Positions 19,964 to 28,385 of a stretch of DNA of 64,000 nt are shown here, piece by piece. Made by a program: the position numbers and the translations under genes. Origin of the DNA: Paracoccaceae bacterium (GTDB taxonomy: Bacteria; Pseudomonadota; Alphaproteobacteria; Rhodobacterales; Rhodobacteraceae); assembly GCA_026989355.1 (NCBI GenBank), contig JALSJM010000008.1, forward strand, positions 1 to 64,000, given 5' to 3'. The notes below the pieces were generated by a model. It saw only the letters and a list, made by a program, of their open reading frames with translations. It made no database searches and was not told the origin of the DNA. Positions within the stretch are counted from its first letter, which is position 1. Each line of letters begins with the position of its first letter.

Positions 19964-21582
19964 GGTTCCGGGGCGCCGTCGCGCAGCAGCTTCCAGTTGA
20001 TCGCATCAAGCAGCGCCTCGAAGCTGGCATCAACGATATTGGCCGAAACCCCGACGGTGGACCACACCCGGCCCTGCCCGTCCTCGCTGTCGATGGTGAC
20101 ACATGTGACCGCATCGGTTCCGCCATCGGTGATACGCACCTTGAAATCGACAAGGCGCATGTCATCGATATAGCACTGGTAGGGCCCGAGATCCTTGGCC
20201 AGCGCGCGGGCCAGCGCATTGACCGGGCCGCAATCGTTGCCCTGCGCGTCCAGGCTTTCGGAAACCGACAGCTTCTTTTCGCCCGCCACCTTCACCACCA
20301 CCACCGCTTCGGAAAAGCTGCGCATCCGGTCGTGCCGGTTCTTGCGCCGCTCCACGGTGACCTTGTAGCGCTTGACCTCGAAGAATACCGGCAGCAGGCC
20401 CAGTTCGCGCCGCGCCAGAAGCTCGAAGCTGGCCTGTGCCCCGTCATAGGAGTAGCCCTGCGATTCGCGCTGCTTCACGGACTCGAGGATGCGCGCCAGC
20501 GCCGGATCGTCCTTCTTCACCTCGATTCCCGCCTCGGCCAGACGGCGGCGCAGGTTGGACTGCCCGGCCTGATTGCTCATCGGGATGATGCGTGCATTGC
20601 CCACAAGGGCAGGATCGACATGTTCATAGGTTGCCGGATCCTTGAGGATCGCGCTGGCATGCAGCCCCGCCTTGTGGGCAAAGGCACTGGCCCCCACATA
20701 GGGGGCCGATTTCTCCGGCACGCGGTTCAGGATCTCGTCAAGCATGCGGGAGGTCCGGGTGAGCCCGGCAAGGGCTTCGCGCGAAACGCCGGTTTCGAAA
20801 CGCCCGGCATAGGGCTCTTTCAGCAGAAGCGTCGGGATCAGGCTGACCAGATCGGCATTTCCGCAACGCTCGCCAAGCCCGTTCAGCGTTCCCTGTATCT
20901 GGCGCGCCCCCGCATCCACCGCAGCCAGCGTATTGGCCACTGCATTGCCGGTGTCGTCATGGGTGTGAATGCCCAGATGGCTTCCCGGAATGCCTGCCGC
21001 AATCACCTCGGCGGTGATACGGCCTATCTCGCCCGGCAGGGTGCCGCCGTTGGTATCGCACAGCACCACCCAGCGGGCACCGGCCTCGCAGGCAGCCCGG
21101 CAGCAGGCAATCGCGTAATCCGGATCGGCCTTCCAGCCATCGAAGAAATGCTCGGCATCGAACAGCGCCTCGCGCCCCGCGGCCACCACATGCGCCACCG
21201 ATGCGCGGATGTTCCCGATGTTTTCCTCAAGGGAAATGCCGAGCGCCCTTTTCACATGGAAATCATGCGTCTTGCCCACCAGACACACCGCCCCGGTGCC
21301 CGCATTCAGCACTTCGGCCAGCACATCGTCGTTTTCGGCCGAGCGCCCGGCGCGTTTTGTCATCCCGAAGGCCACCATGCGCGCACGGGTCTCGGGGGCT
21401 GCGGCGAAAAAGGCGCTGTCGGTGGGATTGGCCCCGGGCCAGCCGCCCTCGATGTAATCGACCCCGAGCGCATCGAGCATGCGCGCGATTCGCCGCTTCT
21501 CGCCAAGCGAAAAGCGCACGCCCCAAGTCTGCTGACCATCGCGCAGCGTGGTATCATAGATGTAAATCCGCTCACGCCCCAT
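19960..21582 (-). CDS. cimA: (R)-citramalate synthase
   Basis: 540 residues from ATG 21582, preferred over an ATG six bases upstream because AAAGGG is seven bases before it. It is a DRE-TIM metallolyase of the CimA/LeuA family: DTTLRDGQQTWGVRFS at the N-terminus, the metal-binding HTHDDTGNAVANTL, ERCGNADLVSLIPTL, and a C-terminal LeuA-type allosteric domain (LVDFKVRITDGGTDAVTCV). It condenses pyruvate and acetyl-CoA for isoleucine synthesis. It lies between cysS and a squalene-synthase-like gene. Confidence 0.93.
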   Translation of the reverse strand: MGRERIYIYDTTLRDGQQTWGVRFSLGEKRRIARMLDALGVDYIEGGWPGANPTDSAFFAAAPETRARMVAFGMTKRAGRSAENDDVLAEVLNAGTGAVCLVGKTHDFHVKRALGISLEENIGNIRASVAHVVAAGREALFDAEHFFDGWKADPDYAIACCRAACEAGARWVVLCDTNGGTLPGEIGRITAEVIAAGIPGSHLGIHTHDDTGNAVANTLAAVDAGARQIQGTLNGLGERCGNADLVSLIPTLLLKEPYAGRFETGVSREALAGLTRTSRMLDEILNRVPEKSAPYVGASAFAHKAGLHASAILKDPATYEHVDPALVGNARIIPMSNQAGQSNLRRRLAEAGIEVKKDDPALARILESVKQRESQGYSYDGAQASFELLARRELGLLPVFFEVKRYKVTVERRKNRHDRMRSFSEAVVVVKVAGEKKLSVSESLDAQGNDCGPVNALARALAKDLGPYQCYIDDMRLVDFKVRITDGGTDAVTCVTIDSEDGQGRVWSTVGVSANIVDASFEALLDAINWKLLRDGAPEP

Positions 21583-21691
21583 CTTCATGCCCTTTCATCT
21601 GGCAGAAACGCTTCCGGAAAGGAAAAGGCGGCCCACCCCGAACGGAAGTCGGCCAACCCCCTGCCGCGCCGGCCCTCTGCCTGCCGGGCGC

Positions 21692-23101
21692 TCACTCCAT
21701 TTCCTCCAGCCGCGCCGGATCGAAACCGGGGGCGAGCTCCCACCTGGCCCCCTCGGCCGTATCCCTGACGATCACGCCGGCGGCGGCAAAACCATCGCGC
21801 AGGCGATCGGCGCGGGCAAAATCGCGCGCGGCACGGGCCTCGGCGCGGGCCCGAAGCAGCCGCTCGATCCGCTCCGCCACATCCGCATCGGCCCGCGGCG
21901 CACCGGCCCAGCCGCCCATCCCCTTGTTCAGAAGGCCCAGCAGCCCGGCCGAGGCCCGCAGGGCCGGTCCGTTTCCCGCTCCGGCAAGCTCATGCAGCCG
22001 TGCCAGCGCACCGGGGGTATTGAGATCATCCGCAAGCGCTTCCAGCACGCCCGGATCCACCTCTTGCGGCGGCTTTCCCTCTGCCCTTGCCTCTGCCATT
22101 TCTCCGGCAAGCCCGCGCCATCGGCGCAAGACAGACTCTGCCTCGCGCGCCTTCTTCGCGGTCCAGTCCATCGGCTTTCGATAATGCGTCGAAAGCATCA
22201 CGAAGCGGATCACCTCGCCCGGAATTCCCTGATCGAGCAGATCACGCACGGTGAAGAAATTGCCCAGGCTCTTTGACATCTTCTTCCCCTCAACCTGCAA
22301 CATTTCATTGTGCAGCCAGTATCTTGCAAAACATTCTTCACCTTTTCTGGCCGGGTGCGCACAGCAGCTTTGCGCAATCTCGTTTTCATGATGGGGGAAT
22401 ATCAGGTCATTCCCGCCACCGTGTATGTCGAAGCGATCTCCCAGCAGTTCGTATGACATGGCCGAACACTCGATATGCCAGCCCGGACGCCCCCGCCCCC
22501 AGGGGCTTTCCCAGCCCGGCTGATCCGGTGTCGAGGGCTTCCAGAGCACGAAATCCATCGGGTTCCGCTTGTAGGGCGCAACCTCTACCCGCGCGCCGGC
22601 GATCATGTCATCCACCGAACGCCCCGAAAGCGCGCCGTATTGCGGATAGCTTTCCACCGCGAACAGCACATGCCCCTCGGCCGCATAGGCATGGCCGCGC
22701 GCGATCAGCGTCTCGATCATGCGCAGCATGGCGGGGATGTAATCCGTGGCGCGCGGCATCGCATCGGGCTTCAGCGCACCAAGCGCTGCCATGTCGTCAA
22801 GAAACCACTGTGTCGTTTCCGCGGTGATCCCGCCGATCGCACGCCCGGTTTCTGCGGCACGGGCGATGATCTTGTCATCCACATCGGTGAAATTGCGCAC
22901 ATAGGTCACGCGGCCCGCGCCATAGACATGACGCAGCAGGCGATAGAGCACATCGAACACCAGCACCGGGCGCGCATTGCCCAGATGTGCCCGGTCATAC
23001 ACCGTGGGCCCGCAGACATACATCCGCACATTGGCCGGATCGAGGGGCCTGAAAAGCTCCCGGCGGCGGGTTTTCGTGTTGTGAAACCTGATTTCGACCA
23101 T
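21692..23101 (-). CDS. cysS: cysteinyl-tRNA synthetase
   Basis: 469 residues. CysRS landmarks: zinc ligand cysteine in [14 protein letters not shown]-type motif [45 protein letters not shown] and KMSKSLGNF. It charges tRNA-Cys in the cytoplasm. The ribosome site GAGGATGAACC is followed by the ATG at 23101. An upstream 16-codon cysteine-rich reading frame with its own promoter elements (23188-23272) suggests attenuation control. Confidence 0.97.
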   Translation of the reverse strand: MVEIRFHNTKTRRRELFRPLDPANVRMYVCGPTVYDRAHLGNARPVLVFDVLYRLLRHVYGAGRVTYVRNFTDVDDKIIARAAETGRAIGGITAETTQWFLDDMAALGALKPDAMPRATDYIPAMLRMIETLIARGHAYAAEGHVLFAVESYPQYGALSGRSVDDMIAGARVEVAPYKRNPMDFVLWKPSTPDQPGWESPWGRGRPGWHIECSAMSYELLGDRFDIHGGGNDLIFPHHENEIAQSCCAHPARKGEECFARYWLHNEMLQVEGKKMSKSLGNFFTVRDLLDQGIPGEVIRFVMLSTHYRKPMDWTAKKAREAESVLRRWRGLAGEMAEARAEGKPPQEVDPGVLEALADDLNTPGALARLHELAGAGNGPALRASAGLLGLLNKGMGGWAGAPRADADVAERIERLLRARAEARAARDFARADRLRDGFAAAGVIVRDTAEGARWELAPGFDPARLEEME

Positions 23102-23187
23102 GGTTCATCCTCGGGAGGGCCGTGCCGCCCGGGCTTGTCGGTTTCGCGGTTGATCGGAAACGGAAGGAAGGGCCCGGGTGACGATTG

Positions 23188-23238
23188 TCAGCCGGTCATG
23201 CAGATGCAGCAGATGCGGATCGCCCCTTGCCTGTTCAT
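23188..23238 (-). CDS. putative cysteine-rich leader peptide of the cysS operon
   Basis: A 16-codon frame, MNRQGAIRICCICMTG, ends 86 bases before cysS. Three of its codons are TGC (Cys-Cys-Ile-Cys). AGGA is placed seven to eight bases upstream of the ATG and could be a ribosome site. The same bases are part of a candidate -10 element, which would make the transcript leaderless. After its stop, GCCCGGG at 23172-23178 can pair with the GCCCGGGC palindrome at 23127-23134, and CCCG beside the cysS ribosome site offers an alternative partner. Stalling at cysteine codons when Cys-tRNA is low would favour cysS expression. The logic fits; the evidence is sequence only. Confidence 0.55.
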   Translation of the reverse strand: MNRQGAIRICCICMTG

Positions 23239-23244
23239 GGCGCG

Positions 23245-23272
23245 ATCCTAGCATCCGCGCCGCAGAAGGCAA
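23245..23272 (-). promoter_or_regulatory. candidate promoter of leader peptide/cysS operon
   Basis: Minus strand TTGCCT (23267-23272), 16-base spacer, TAGGAT (23245-23250). Predicted start falls at or next to the A of the leader ATG (23238), as known for some leaderless attenuator peptides in alphaproteobacteria. Confidence 0.45.
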
Positions 23273-23523
23273 GCCCCGAACGGTGGCTCTGGACAGCCGG
23301 AACCGGCGCAACCGCCCCCACGGAAAGCGTCATGGTCCCTGCCGGGAAGGGCGCCGGCAATGCAGGCTGCATTCCCGCCCTTCTTTCTTTCCATGCCGTG
23401 CGCGTGCTATTCACCGGAAATGGAAACGGCGAAACGGGGCGGGCCCCGACACTGAAGAAGCGCCGTTCGCATGATGAGGCTTGCAGGGAGCATCGCCGGA
23501 ACGTGTTTGAATCGGCAGGAGAC

Positions 23524-24075
23524 ATGACAGCAACGGACATGCCGACGGGGGGCATGCAGGGCTGGTTGCGCCACTGGATCCAGGGCGCGCTTCGCGAATG
23601 GCTGGCGGGCGATCAGCTTCTGATGCCCTGGAGCTGGGTGCTTCTGCTGGCCATTGCCGGCTATGGGGCGATCCGGCTGCTGGAGCGGCACCGCAACCGG
23701 AGACACAGCATCCCTGCCCGCCCCGCATCCACCCGGGATCCGTCCGCGGGTGCCCTGTCCGCTGGCGCCGGGCCTTCCGTGGGCGCCGGCGGCAACGCCT
23801 GGCAGAAGGGCCTGTCCCCCGAACGGCGAGGCATAGCCCGCAGCATCCCCCGCAGCAGCGCCATCGCCGCCGGCGGGCGGGGAAAGGAAGAGGCCCCGTC
23901 CTGTCCGCGCTGCGGCGGCCCGGTAACGCGCCGCAGGGTTGAACCCGCGCCCGTATACGGCCCGGTGCACATCCGCGAAAGCTGCGGACGCTGCACCTGG
24001 TTCACCGAAAAGGTGCGCCTTGCCCGACGGTCCGGCGATCACCCGGGCGCGCCCGGCGCCGCCGGGTTCAGGTGA
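23524..24075 (+). CDS. membrane-anchored zinc-ribbon-like protein, unknown
   Basis: 183 residues from ATG 23524 (GCAGGAGAC upstream). One hydrophobic helix near residues 36-50 (MPWSWVLLLAIAGYGAI), a poorly conserved arginine/glycine/serine-rich linker, and a C-terminal CPRCGGP...CGRCTW pair typical of a zinc ribbon (two C-x2-C knuckles 25-30 residues apart). No family name recognised. Its last eight bases overlap the end of the convergent rpiR gene. Confidence 0.55.
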   Translation: MTATDMPTGGMQGWLRHWIQGALREWLAGDQLLMPWSWVLLLAIAGYGAIRLLERHRNRRHSIPARPASTRDPSAGALSAGAGPSVGAGGNAWQKGLSPERRGIARSIPRSSAIAAGGRGKEEAPSCPRCGGPVTRRRVEPAPVYGPVHIRESCGRCTWFTEKVRLARRSGDHPGAPGAAGFR

Positions 24076-24964
24076 ACTTGCGGAACAGGCGGGTCTTGTC
24101 GAACATGCTTTCAAGGCGCTCCATGCGTTCGCGGGTCTGCGCCCAGGTGCGCTCCTGCACCGCCGCCAGCACCGTTTCCAGCAACAGCATCAGCACCACG
24201 TTGCTGTCCCAGGCCGAGGGCACCGCGATGCGACAGCTCAGCACATGGTCGGCATGCGCTGCCACCGGCGACCCCCACTGATCGGTAAACAGCACGATCC
24301 GCGCCCCCTGCCCCCGTGCCATTTCCGCCAGCTTCAGCGTGGCGTTTTCATAGCGGCGCACATCGAACACCACCAGCACATCGCCCGGCGCCATGTTCAG
24401 CAGATCATGCGGCCAGGCATTGGCCAGCGACTGAATCAGCGAAACCCCCGGGCGCACCACCTGCATGTGCAGGAACAGGTAATCTGCCAGCGCCCGGGTA
24501 ATGCGCCCGCCCACCACATGCACCCCGTGCGCGGTATCGGCCAGCAGATCGGCCACCGCATCGAAACTTGCCGTGTCCACCTGTGCAAGCGTCTGGCGGA
24601 TATTGCCGATCACCGCCTCGGTGAAGCGGTTCAGGATATGCTGATCGGGGGCTTTCGCGGCCCAGGTATCGTGCTTGTCGATCGGATTCGAGATCCTTTC
24701 CCCGAGTTCGCGGCGCAGTTCGGCCTGGAACTCGGGGAAACCGCGAAAGCCCAGTTTCTGCACCATGCGCACCACGGTCGGCGTCGAAACCCCGGCCTGC
24801 GCGGCCACCGCGGTAATGCTGGAAAGCCCTGATACCGGATAGTTTTCAAGCAGCGAGCCGGCAAGCTGACGCTCGGCGCGGGTCAGTTCGTCAAACCGCT
24901 GCTGCAGCCTTTCGGCAATGGTCTTTTGCGGATCTCTTTCACACACGCCCTGCACGCCCTGCAT
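24068..24964 (-). CDS. MurR/RpiR-family transcriptional regulator
   Basis: About 298 residues from ATG 24964; an in-frame ATG at 25015 sits only six bases from the predicted start point and is possible. An N-terminal RpiR HTH (about residues 12-88: LTRAERQLAGSLLENYPVSG, STPTVVRMVQKLGFRGFPEFQ) is followed by a SIS effector-binding domain (about 125-260, with VHVVGGRITRALADYLF and VVFDVRRYENATLKLAEMA). SIS domains usually bind phosphosugars, but RpiR members near TRAP and amine-catabolic genes sense other ligands. It is transcribed divergently from the 25.3-33.5 kb island and is its probable regulator. Confidence 0.85.
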   Translation of the reverse strand: MQGVQGVCERDPQKTIAERLQQRFDELTRAERQLAGSLLENYPVSGLSSITAVAAQAGVSTPTVVRMVQKLGFRGFPEFQAELRRELGERISNPIDKHDTWAAKAPDQHILNRFTEAVIGNIRQTLAQVDTASFDAVADLLADTAHGVHVVGGRITRALADYLFLHMQVVRPGVSLIQSLANAWPHDLLNMAPGDVLVVFDVRRYENATLKLAEMARGQGARIVLFTDQWGSPVAAHADHVLSCRIAVPSAWDSNVVLMLLLETVLAAVQERTWAQTRERMERLESMFDKTRLFRKFT

Positions 24965-25013
24965 GGAACGGAACATCCGGGGGCCGGCCCGGCAGGCGAT
25001 ACCGGCACCGGGC

Positions 25014-25077
25014 ATCCGGTTCTGGAATATATACCGTCAAGCGCTCCGGTGTTGAAGAAATTATTTCAGAACCGGAT
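25014..25077. promoter_or_regulatory. 11-bp inverted repeat and operator-like palindrome in the rpiR divergent region
   Basis: ATCCGGTTCTG (25014-25024) and CAGAACCGGAT (25067-25077) are perfect inverted repeats 42 bases apart. Between them lies GAAATTATTTC (25057-25067), an 11-bp near-perfect palindrome of the type bound by RpiR proteins. It separates the two divergent -35 elements. Confidence 0.6.
25028..25056 (-). promoter_or_regulatory. promoter of rpiR
   Basis: Minus strand TTCAAC (25051-25056), 17-base spacer, TATATA (25028-25033). Confidence 0.5.
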
Positions 25078-25105
25078 TGACAGGATGCCCGAACATGAAG
25101 AATTC
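25077..25105 (+). promoter_or_regulatory. promoter of the catabolic island
   Basis: Consensus -35 TTGACA (25077-25082), 17-base spacer, GAATTC (25100-25105). Its first base overlaps the inverted-repeat arm ending at 25077; the transcript would have about 160 bases of leader before the first gene. Confidence 0.5.
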
Positions 25106-25271
25106 TTTTCAGGAACGGTTCGCATGCGAACGGATTCGCATATCCGGGCGCCGGATGCAGGCAGATGCAGAACTGCCGGGGGAAGGCCGGGGGGAGGCCG
25201 GAAAAAGCGCCGCAACAGGGCGCTGGCTGGCACGCCCCCTTCGCCCCCCGGAAAGAAGCGGAAAACGGGGG

Positions 25272-26135
25272 ATGATGATGCCGTCACGTCAGACCGCCAG
25301 CGAAGATGCCCCGGCCCGGCTTGTGCGGGCGGGGGGGCACGCGCCCGTGGTCCTGTCGTGCGAACACGCCGCCAACCGGATACCGGAGCGCCATGCCGGC
25401 CTCGGGATCGGCGATGCGGTGCGCCAGAGCCACGTGGCCTGGGATCCCGGGGCCGCGGCGGTGGCCCGCCACCTGGCCGAGGCGCTCGACGCGCCGCTTG
25501 TCGAAAGCACCGTTTCGCGCCTGGTGCACGACTGCAACCGCCCGGCCGCATCGGCGGAAGCCATGCCGGAAAAAAGCGAAATCCACGAGATCCCCGGCAA
25601 CCGCAACCTGAGCGAAGCCGAACGCGCAAGGCGCGCGCGCGAGGTTTACCAGCCCTTCCATGCGCTGCTGGCCGAAACCATTGCCGCCGCACGGCAGCGG
25701 TGCCGGCGTGCCAATGCGCCGGCACTGGTCACCATTCACAGCTTCACCCCGATCTATGATGCAAGGCCGCGCAGCGTCGAGATCGGCATCCTGCACGATG
25801 CCGACAGCCGCCTGGCCGATGCCATGCTGACAACCACCAGCGCCCATACTCCCCTGAAGGTGGCCCGCAATGCCCCCTATGGCCCCGAAGACGGCGTGAC
25901 GCACACGCTGAAGCGCCACGCGCTGCCGCTCGGCCTGCCCAACGTGATGATCGAGATCCGCAACGATCTGATCGCCACCCCCCGACAGCAGGCCGATATC
26001 GCCCGGATGCTGGCCACCTGGCTGTCCGAGGCGCTGACGCGAACCGACGGGGCGGAGAAAGACATCGGGAAGGATGACAGAGCGCGGGAAGGCGCGGCCG
26101 CCGGCACCCTTCGCAGGGGGGCAGAGGCAGGATGA
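25272..26135 (+). CDS. N-formylglutamate amidohydrolase-like hydrolase
   Basis: About 287 residues. Three consecutive ATGs (25272, 25275, 25278) follow a GGGGG run; the frame is open further upstream but without family similarity. VVLSCEHAANRIP, SRLVHDCNRP, E-x-x-R-NLS-x-AE and TIHSFTP motifs identify the FGase family of zinc-dependent amidohydrolases that release glutamate from N-acyl- or gamma-acyl-type substrates. It is the first gene of the TRAP/ligase/dehydrogenase island and overlaps dctQ by four bases. The true substrate may be a glutamyl amide rather than formylglutamate; see findings. Confidence 0.85.
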   Translation: MMMPSRQTASEDAPARLVRAGGHAPVVLSCEHAANRIPERHAGLGIGDAVRQSHVAWDPGAAAVARHLAEALDAPLVESTVSRLVHDCNRPAASAEAMPEKSEIHEIPGNRNLSEAERARRAREVYQPFHALLAETIAAARQRCRRANAPALVTIHSFTPIYDARPRSVEIGILHDADSRLADAMLTTTSAHTPLKVARNAPYGPEDGVTHTLKRHALPLGLPNVMIEIRNDLIATPRQQADIARMLATWLSEALTRTDGAEKDIGKDDRAREGAAAGTLRRGAEAG

Positions 26136-26770
26136 TGAAGCTGGCCATCCTCTATGTGCGGGCGATCGACCGCTTCAACCACCGCCTCGGGCGGATCGTG
26201 ATGTATGGCATCTTCGTGATGATCGGAGTGCTGCTGTGGTCGTCGGTTTCGAAAACCTTCTTCCGTCCCTCGCAATGGACGCTGGAGATCGCCCAGTTCG
26301 CACTGGTGGCCTATTACATGCTGGGCGGTCCCTATTCGATCCAGCTCGGCGCCAACGTGCGCATGGATCTTTTCCATCACCGCTGGAGCAGCCGCACCAG
26401 GGCTGCGGTCGATTCCTTCACGGTGCTGTTCCTGGTCTTCTATCTCGGGGTAATGCTCTACGGGGCGCTCACCTCGACCGCTTACGCGCTTGGCTATTTC
26501 GGTGACGAACCCTTCCGCTTCTGGCGCGAACTGGCCTGGGCCTTCCTTTCGGGCGGGCCGGAGGGGGCATCGGAGATGCTCGGACATCTCGAGCGTTCGC
26601 CCACGGCCTGGCGGCCCTATCTGTGGCCGGTCAAGGTGATCATGACGCTCGGCATATTCCTGATGCTTCTGCAGGCGCTTTCCGAACTGATCAAGGATAT
26701 CGCCACGCTGCGCGGCATTGATCTGCGCAGCGATGCGCCTGCGGCGCGGCACGGGGCGGAGGACGCCTGA
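26132..26770 (+). CDS. dctQ: TRAP transporter small permease (DctQ type)
   Basis: 212 residues with four transmembrane segments (about 20-40, 60-80, 95-120 and 168-188), larger than the minimal DctQ, with an extended loop after the third helix (GGPEGASEMLGHLERSPTAW). It forms the membrane complex with DctM for sodium-driven substrate uptake from the periplasm. ATG overlaps the hydrolase stop (ATGA), and it is followed by dctM with a one-base overlap. Confidence 0.92.
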   Translation: MMKLAILYVRAIDRFNHRLGRIVMYGIFVMIGVLLWSSVSKTFFRPSQWTLEIAQFALVAYYMLGGPYSIQLGANVRMDLFHHRWSSRTRAAVDSFTVLFLVFYLGVMLYGALTSTAYALGYFGDEPFRFWRELAWAFLSGGPEGASEMLGHLERSPTAWRPYLWPVKVIMTLGIFLMLLQALSELIKDIATLRGIDLRSDAPAARHGAEDA

Positions 26771-28296
26771 TGTCGTACGAAGCCATTGCCCTGTTCATGT
26801 TCGCCAGCATGATGCTGATGCTGTTCACCGGCCAGCGGGTGTTCGGCGCGATCGGTGCGGTGGCGGCGGCCGCAGCACTGATGCTGTGGGGCACCGGCGG
26901 CAGCGACATTCCCTTTTCTGCCGCCATGAAACTGATGAAATGGTATCCGCTGCTGACCCTGCCGATGTTCATCTTCATGGGCTACGTGCTGTCCGAAAGC
27001 CGCATCGCCGACGATCTTTACCGCATGTTCCATGTATGGATGGGCAGCGTTTCCGGAGGGCTGGCAATCGGCACCATCGGGCTGATGGTGCTGATCAGCG
27101 CGATGAACGGGCTTTCGGTGGCCGGCATGGCGATCGGCGCCACCATCGCCCTGCCCGAACTGCTGAAACGCGGCTATGACAAGCGCATGGTCACCGGAGT
27201 GATCCAGGCGGGCAGTTCGCTGGGCATTCTGGTGCCCCCCTCGGTGGTGCTGGTGCTTTACGCGATGATCGCGCGTCAGCCGGTGGGCCAGCTGTGGCTG
27301 GCCGGGGTGATTCCGGGGCTGATGATGGCGGGCATGTTCATGCTCTATATCTGGCTGCGCTGCCGCATCAATCCGTTTCTCGGCCCCACGCTCGGCCCCG
27401 AGGAACGCCGGCAATATGATCGCGACAGGCCGCTCGAGATCGATCTTGCAGTCTGGGCCTTCGTGGCGGGGGCGGTCGCGTTTCTGGTGCTGTTGAAACG
27501 CGATGCCATCGCCCTGCCCGATGGCCAGGCAGCCGGACTGCTGCTGCTGCTGGCGCTGGTCGGCGCCGGCGCGCTGGTCTGGCGCTGGCGGCGGCGCATC
27601 GGCTGGCGCATTACCGTTCACATGGCCGAGAAATACCACCTTCTGCTGGCCGGCCTGCTGCCGCTGGTGATCTTCTTCTCGATGATGATCCCCTTCGTGA
27701 ACGGCTGGACATCGCTGACCGAAAGCTCGGCCCTCGGTGCGGTGGTGGCCCTTGCCGCTGCGGTGATGAAAGGGCGCATGACACGCGAGGTGTTCGAGAA
27801 CGCGGTGCGCAAGACGCTCGGCATCACCTGCATGTTCATGTGGATCATCGTAGCCGCCATGGGATTCGGCGCGGTGTTCGACGGGCTGGGCGCGGTGCGC
27901 GCCATCGACAACCTGTTTACCGAACAACTGGGCCTCGACCCCTGGGTGATCCTGATCCTGATGCAGCTGTCCTTCCTGCTGATGGGCACCTTTCTTGACG
28001 ATACCGCCATGCTGGTGATCGTGGCGCCGCTCTACATCCCGCTGGTGCACGCCCTCGGCTTCGATCTGATCTGGTATGGCGTGCTCTACACGATCACCAC
28101 CCAGATCGCCTACATGACGCCACCCTTCGGATACAACCTGTTCCTGATGCGGGCCATGGCGCCGAAGCAGATCACCCTGCGCGATATCTATGCCTCGATC
28201 TGGCCCTTCGTGCTGATCATGGTGCTGGCGCTGACCATCATCATGCTGGTGCCTGAATTGGCCCTGTGGCTGCCGCATCTGATATATGACAAGTGA
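26770..28296 (+). CDS. dctM: TRAP transporter large permease (DctM type)
   Basis: 508 residues, about 12-13 hydrophobic segments, longer than the usual 425-430 because of a central insertion (residues about 190-290) including a charged stretch RINPFLGPTLGPEERRQYDR. The family signatures GSSLGILVPPSVVLVLY and LLMGTFLDDTAMLVIVAP are present. It is the transport channel, coupled to DctQ and the periplasmic DctP. A C5 hairpin separates it from dctP. Confidence 0.93.
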   Translation: MSYEAIALFMFASMMLMLFTGQRVFGAIGAVAAAAALMLWGTGGSDIPFSAAMKLMKWYPLLTLPMFIFMGYVLSESRIADDLYRMFHVWMGSVSGGLAIGTIGLMVLISAMNGLSVAGMAIGATIALPELLKRGYDKRMVTGVIQAGSSLGILVPPSVVLVLYAMIARQPVGQLWLAGVIPGLMMAGMFMLYIWLRCRINPFLGPTLGPEERRQYDRDRPLEIDLAVWAFVAGAVAFLVLLKRDAIALPDGQAAGLLLLLALVGAGALVWRWRRRIGWRITVHMAEKYHLLLAGLLPLVIFFSMMIPFVNGWTSLTESSALGAVVALAAAVMKGRMTREVFENAVRKTLGITCMFMWIIVAAMGFGAVFDGLGAVRAIDNLFTEQLGLDPWVILILMQLSFLLMGTFLDDTAMLVIVAPLYIPLVHALGFDLIWYGVLYTITTQIAYMTPPFGYNLFLMRAMAPKQITLRDIYASIWPFVLIMVLALTIIMLVPELALWLPHLIYDK

Positions 28297-28320
28297 CCGG
28301 TTGCGCAATTCACAAGCAGA

Positions 28321-28335
28321 CCCCCGGCAAGGGGG
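28321..28335 (+). other. stem-loop between dctM and dctP
   Basis: CCCCC-GGCAA-GGGGG, a 5-bp GC stem 24 bases after dctM; may stabilise the downstream dctP message or reduce read-through. Confidence 0.35.
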
Positions 28336-28385
28336 CAACAACAAGGGGCAAGAACCCTGAAGACGAACCAGCAAGGAGAAAGACG

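Noticed and set aside
28321-28335. Strong terminator splitting the TRAP operon
   Set aside because: Only a 5-bp stem with no T-tract; more likely differential expression of dctP.
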